DNA of 64,000 bases from Typhlomys cinereus. Taxonomy: Eukaryota > Chordata > Mammalia > Rodentia > Platacanthomyidae. The notes under the pieces were generated by a model. That model was not told the DNA's origin, searched no databases, and was given only the letters and a program-made list of their open reading frames with translations. The stretch covers positions 1,261,001-1,325,000 of the forward strand of contig JALPQD010000241.1 in the NCBI GenBank assembly GCA_023101885.1, given 5' to 3'. A program made the position numbers and the translations under genes. Within the stretch, counting starts at the first letter, position 1. Each line of letters opens with the position of its first letter. Below, one piece after another: positions 58,631 to 64,000 of the stretch.

Positions 58631-61600
58631 GACATTTGAGCTATTTCTAAGATGGAGTGATTATAACTATTTGTCTACTAGTCTTTCTTTGGGTAAATAC
58701 ATAGGAATAGAATTTCTGCATAGGACAAGTAAGTTGATATTGTGGTTGGTTGTTACAGGTTCCTCTCAAATTGGTTCCCAAAGAACCTGCACCACTGTGC
58801 CTACCCACTATCAGTGCTTGATTTGAAAGTCCTATGTACTTTTGTGTTTACTAACTCTTAATTCACCCAACTATTTTTCATTTTAAGCATGCTAATGTGG
58901 AAGTAGTGGTATGTAACTGTTGTTTTGTTTTTTCCTAATGATGAATAAAGATGACAATATTTTTATGTACTTTTTGAAAACATGTTTAAATTCATTAGCT
59001 CAAATCTTTTGCCCATTTAAAACCAGCTTGATATTTTCCCCCTTTTGAGTTTGAAAAGTTCTATATATTTTCTAAATAGAATTCTTCAAATAATACAAAT
59101 TTACAATATTCATTTCATATTCTTGATCAAGCAATTTGCAGCATAAAAAAGGGTTTTGAAACTTTGTTTTATTTTCTTGTATGGTTTGGATATTTTGAGT
59201 CTAATTTTTAAAAATCATTGTCTAACTCAACATGACTGTGATATTCTTCTTCAAGAATTATAGCCTACTTTCGCATTTAGTTCTATTTACATTAGGGCTA
59301 GGAGATTCCAGATCAGGGTGTGATGTAAGATTTGAGATTCATATTTCCCCCTTTAAGATTTTGTGCACATTCAATCTTCTGCAAGTAACAATACCTCCAT
59401 TTTTTTCTTTGCCAAATCATAAAGAGCTTATTTATTTTCCTTGGTTCTCAATATAAAAGGAAAACTTTTCTCCCTGGGGAATAGTTGGCTATCTAAAGAG
59501 ATATTTTTCAGTATCACACTTGGAGATTCAAATACTCTTATCATCTACTGAGTAGAAGCCAAGGATGTTGTCAAGCATTCCATAACGCACAGAAGAATTA
59601 TTCATCCCCCAAAATAAAGTGGTGAGTGTAATGAACCTTAGCTTCTTACCCTAACACCACAATATTGAAAGAAATGTATGGCATAGATCTTCTTGCTTCC
59701 ATTTCACCACTAGGGTTTATCTTTCACTTTAAATGAAACAAAATCTGTCAATAAAGAAACATGTTTTCATGGAGGCAGTTTCTTTAGGTGGGTACTTCCT
59801 ACAAGGTATTTCTGAGATTTGGGTATTGGATTTAGGGTTTCCCAAATGCCAGGTGTTTTACTCAAGATCTTCTTTCTACTCCTTCCCCTCCCTAAGTATC
59901 TTAGAGCTAAATTGTATCTGATCCTTCTAAGTATTTTTTCAGCATCTACTAAAATGAGGTTTTAATCTTCTAATACTGTGAGACAGATTGATTTCTTTAG
60001 TTTCAATTCTTTTATAGAAAATTCAAACATATCCAAAGACATTTATCACTCAGGTACAACAATTACCAATGTATAATCAGTCTGTTCATTATGCTTCACC
60101 TACTTACCACTTCTCACACAATCATGTTGAAATAAATCTCAAGCATTTATTTTAGCATTGACCATTTTTTTCAAGTCATGGCAACCATACTGTCTGGGAA
60201 TAAAATCTATTGGATTATGAAATACTATCTTTGTATATAATTCTACATTCAGTTGTTTCTTTAAGACTATCAATCTACGTCTCCTGAGAGAGATTAGCCT
60301 ATATATATATTTTTCTTTTTGCAATATCCTTGTCAGACTTAAGCATCTAGGCTAGGGATAGCATTGCATTTCCTTTTTTCCTTTTCAGCACAAGATTTTG
60401 GATGTAATTGTTTCTCCCTTAAATACAGAGCAAAATTCTCTGATGAAGCCATCTGGGACTAGAACATTGCCAGATGTGTTTAATCATTAATTCATATAAC
60501 CACAAATCCAAATAGGTTAAAAACACGTTCAAGTCATGTACTAACAAATTCAACTATTTAGATTTTCAATCTTTTGCCAGTTTAGTAATCACCTACTATA
60601 TAATTGCATATCTTAATTTATAGTTTCAAAAATTTTAGTATAAGTCTTTCTTACTATATTTAAGAGTCTTTAGCAGTGTCTTTCATTTTTATTTCTGATG
60701 AAGGGGATAATTATTTTCCTAGTCAATTTCAAAATGAGCTTTTACTTTGTATCTAAGAATCATTTCTCTTTGTTGATATTTCTTCTAAAATCATTTTATT
60801 TTTCACTCTTTTTTGGTCTAACTTTTTAATATTCTTTTTCTTGTGTTTTTATTAGTTTTAATGCACTGTGCCTTTACAAAAAAATATCTTAAATGAAATT
60901 TAGATCATTTTCTAGGCACATGATGAAATTTCATAAATATCACTCAAGTCTTTAAAAAGGATTATGGGATACCATTTGTCATCTGCATCAATTAGACCGA
61001 GATGGTGAATCTTGTTCATGTGCTCTATATTCTTGTTAATATTATATCTGCTTGTTTATGAATAGATGAAAAGTGTTTTTAAAAGTCCCCAAAGATGACT
61101 GTAGATTTGTCTATTTCTCCCCATCCTGCTGTCAGTTCTTTATTTATTTTAAGGCTATGTGATTAACTGCACTCAGAGAACAATATAGAGTTGCTCTGTG
61201 TTCCTGATTAACTGAACTCTTCATCATTATGAAGTGTTTCTGCTTCTCCTGAGGCATTATGCTGAAATAAGTCCTTTGTTTGTATTAGCTGTGCAGGCTT
61301 TCTTTTGGCTTGTATATCTTTTTAAAATCCCTTTAATTTCAAACTTGCTAGAAATTGTATTTTATACAATCTGACATTCTCTTTTTTTTTTTTTCAGTCT
61401 GATATTTGTTAAGTTTCCATTTATTTTAATTGATGACAGATGTGGGCTTAATGCCAACTCTTTGTGACTTTATTCTCCATTTGTCCTAATTTTGTATAAT
61501 TTCTTTGCCTTTCTTGCTTTCATTTGGATCGATGGGATAAATATTTTTCCATTGTTCTCTGTGACTAGCTTAGTAGTTATAGATCTACTATTGTCTTTCA

Positions 61601-61659
61601 GTTGGTTACTTTAGAGATTATAAGTTATATTCTTTTTAATTTTTATGTGTGGGGAACTA

Positions 61660-61780
61660 TATATATGCAAATATATATATATACACACACACATATGTAG
61701 GCATACATGCTTGCACATGTGTAGGCATATATGTACATACAGATACATATGCACACTTATGTATCTGCATCTGTATGTGC
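61660..61780. repeat. (TA)n and CA/TG-rich low complexity
   Basis: 'atatatatatatacacacacacatatg' then TACA/TGCA-rich text; it may be the tail of the SINE at 61806-62036. Confidence 0.8.
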
Positions 61781-61805
61781 ATGTGGGGTCCTGAGATTAA
61801 TATTC

Positions 61806-62036
61806 CTTATTTAATATTTGCTTTTTTTGAGAGAGAGAGTCTCAACACAAACTGAGAGGTTCATCTGACTAACAGGTTTGCTCTGGGTATTCCTAGCTCC
61901 CACATTCTATGGCTGGAATTACAGGCCGGACACTACACAGTCCAAGATTTACATGACACTTGGGATTGGAACTCTGAGCTTTCTGGTTGCATAGCAACAC
62001 CTTAACCATAGAGCTATTTCCTCAGTTCTGTAAGAT
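61806..62036 (-). mobile_element. tRNA-derived SINE, antisense, diverged
   Basis: 'gagagagagagtctcaacacaaactgagagg', 'ggctggaattacaggccgg' and 'gcaacaccttaaccatagagctatttcctcag' give the same body and head as 4290-4515 and 30245-30595. Confidence 0.7.
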
Positions 62037-62436
62037 AGATCTTTAACTTAACATATTGTAAAATCTGTTCTGGGTGCTTTCAACCATACGTTTTAAAATT
62101 CACAAGACATCTTTATTTTATTATAAAGTCAATAATAGTTTAAATTAAATCACTTATTTATCATTTGAATTGTTCTTTATTTCTTATTTCATTAACAAAC
62201 CTCTATTGGGTTTAATTTTTTGTCTTCTGTCTGAAAATTGCCCCTAAGAATTTCTTCCAGCTGGAATCTCCTAGCAGCATAAACTACCACTTTCTATTTG
62301 AATATGTGCTCATTTTATCTTCAGCTTTGAAAACATGTTTTTGTGGAATGGAGAATCCTATTGTTCTGCTGATGAGCTGTGCTTCCTGCTTCTCTTCATA
62401 TTCCTTCCTCTAAGTACTTCACAGAATATAGCTGCT

Positions 62437-63200
62437 TTTAAAAAGTACTTAGACAGAAAATAAGTGATTGTGTATTGCTTGACTCTGAGCAAGGCACCTA
62501 AATCGCCCCCACTCCCATCACAAGCTCAGAGGCAGAAGAGGAAGTGGTAAGATTATCAAAGAAACACTTAGTACCCAATCAAAAAAGATCCATGCACAAT
62601 GGAAAATGCATAACGCAGAGAACCATAATGCAAAGTAAAAGCGTCTCTAGATGCTCAAATCTTATTCAGGACATCTAAACTCTTTCCAATCCCAAGGTTC
62701 AGAGAACCTTGTAGAAGAGGAGGAGACAAGTATGTAAGAGTTAGAGGACAGGGAGAGGTAATGACAGACAGTAGCAGCTGTTCAAATCAGGACTGTGGTA
62801 CCCAAGATCTCAATGCAAGAGTGTCTACTTCCACTAGGTCTCCACAATAGCTGCCTAACAACATTTTGCAATGGAAGAGAAAATTCCATCAGACATGATG
62901 CTACACTGTGGGACTGAATGGGACTGGTGCTACACAAAAGAACGGCAAAGATTTAGATAGTGTGGTGTATCCACTGGTGGTCCATTTGTGCTCTAACAGG
63001 TGCTCAAGCATTAACTAGTGTAGGAATCCTAGAAGCAACCCCGTTGTTTATACAGGGAGACAATGGAGAGGGAGGAAAATCATGGTAAGGGAGAACAGGA
63101 AGGGTGGTAAGGGATGCAGGAGGCGGTAGGTAATATTCAATGACAATGCATAAATTCATGATTAATACAAGTTAAAAATAAATGAAATTAAAACATATTC
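62437..63200 (+). mobile_element. Old L1 3' UTR
   Basis: 'agacagaaaataagtgattgtgtattgcttgactctgagcaaggcacc', 'caaggttcagagaaccttgtagaagaggaggagac', 'gtatccactggtggtccatttgtgctctaacaggtgctcaag' and a G-rich segment precede an A-rich end. The 'gaagagg' block occurs twice, suggesting an internal duplication. Confidence 0.78.
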
Positions 63201-64000
63201 TTGTTTTTGCTAAAATCATAATGAGTTGCTCTATGGATTCTTTATATATGTTTTCCAAAAGAAAGAAAGTTTTCAATAAAATTAACAAATGCTTGAACTT
63301 TATTATACATTCTTAAAACATTTATATTAAATCTGGTGAAATGTCCAAGGATATAATCTTAACACATAAATAATACAGTATTTCTTTCTTTTCCAAAGTT
63401 CTATCACTTATTCCTAATATGTTCTTTAGAACTTAGGCAGAATTTATTTAGCTTTGGAAATAGAGACTTTTAAGTCCATGCAATATTATCGTGACTGGTG
63501 TATATCTGGAAAATTAACAAAACCTTCTAGTTAGCTCTTCTGACATATATGGGATTACACAGCAGTGTGTTTGTGACATTTCAATAGCACCTGGATGCTG
63601 ATCAGTTACTTTCACTGCTATCATTCCATTCCTTTAATACTAGGAATAAATCCATGAAGTAGGCAACACCGGTATTATTAATCTTCTCTTGTTTGAAAGG
63701 AGAAAAAGCAGGAGAAAAACTCAGGTGTTCTGAGTGTAATCCAATTTTCTTTTCAGTATCACATATGATTTTGTGTGTATGTATTTAAGAAGAAGGCCGA
63801 AATGAAGCCTATCAAAACGAGGCATTCTTCTTATATCAAGACCTTCTTTTAAACAGTTTTTTATCTTTAGTTAGGAGAAGACCTCAACACCCAAACAAGA
63901 TGCAGCAAAGGTCTCAGGAACTGCAAAACTGAAAACAGCTATCAATCTTAATTCAGAATACCAATGACCCTACAATGTCGACCAGGAACCAGACCAGCCA
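63201..64000. other. Unique sequence with a possible MIR piece
   Basis: About 63610-63740 ('aaatccatgaagtaggcaacaccggtattattaatc') resembles antisense MIR. No gene is seen up to the window end. Confidence 0.45.

Larger units (their letters stand above)
57930..62455 (-). mobile_element. Ancient L1M LINE, antisense, interrupted
   Basis: Left to right it follows the antisense L1M order. First comes the 3' end ('ccttagcctctgggaaacaccaatctagc', 'catccatgttgttgacac', 'gacatttgagctatttc', 'gtaaatacataggaatagaatttctg'). ORF2 follows ('caaatcttttgcccatttaaa', 'gatgaagccatctgggactagaac', 'gatttgtctatttctcc', 'tctgatatttgttaag'). Last comes 'tctgtctgaaaattgcc' near 62230. It is cut by SINEs at 58303-58630 and 61806-62036. 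No frame survives. Confidence 0.75.

Overview
This is a mammalian nuclear genome window, almost entirely intronic or intergenic. It has no operons, no CpG island and no dense coding. AT-rich unique sequence alternates with interspersed repeats. The repeats point to a rodent of the mouse-related clade (Myodonta): B4/RSINE1-type and B3-like SINEs, ID-like pieces, rodent MaLR LTRs, and LINE-1s with rodent-style G-rich 3' UTRs. The commonest SINE has a B2-superfamily tRNA-like head (GGGGCTGGAAAGGTGGCTCAG...) but an unfamiliar body. A non-murine lineage such as jerboas or jumping mice is possible, but that is inference.

The only host protein-coding sequence I can support is one 181-bp exon on the minus strand (51192-51372). 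It encodes part of the M14 peptidase domain of a cytosolic carboxypeptidase and carries the HPGE zinc-ligand motif and an NPDGV motif. Its wording fits AGBL1 (CCP4) best, with AGTPBP1 (CCP1) next. AGBL1 is known for very large introns, so most of the window is probably two of its introns.

Layout. 1-15000: unique sequence with an L1M scrap, a MaLR fragment, a solo class II ERV LTR with a 6-bp target duplication (3683-4102), a fossil DNA transposon, a truncated antisense L1, MIR pieces and two conserved-looking AT-rich stretches (about 11640-12450 and 14090-14450). 15000-33900: unique sequence, several tRNA-derived SINEs with (CA)n tails, an RSINE1-type element and a 384-bp polypurine tract (27594-27977). 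33900-48960: a LINE-1 nest. Its centre is a nearly complete L1 (38332-44339) with an open ORF1, an ORF2 broken by five stops and three frameshifts, and a G-rich 3' UTR; older L1 3' UTR pieces surround it. 48960-57800: unique sequence, the carboxypeptidase exon, a solo MaLR LTR with a 5-bp duplication 306 bp beyond the exon's donor, a B4 SINE and an MLT1 LTR. 57780-63200: an ancient antisense L1M, split by a young SINE with an 18-bp target duplication, then an old L1 3' UTR.

I found no CRISPR array, defence system, tRNA or rRNA gene, or novel multigene system. The more interesting items are structural: a 39-bp piece of L1 ORF2 repeated in the same element's 3' UTR, an intact ORF1 beside a dead ORF2, a repeated block on both sides of the L1, the long polypurine tract, and two candidate conserved noncoding elements. 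Repeat names come from recognition by eye and should be confirmed with a repeat library.
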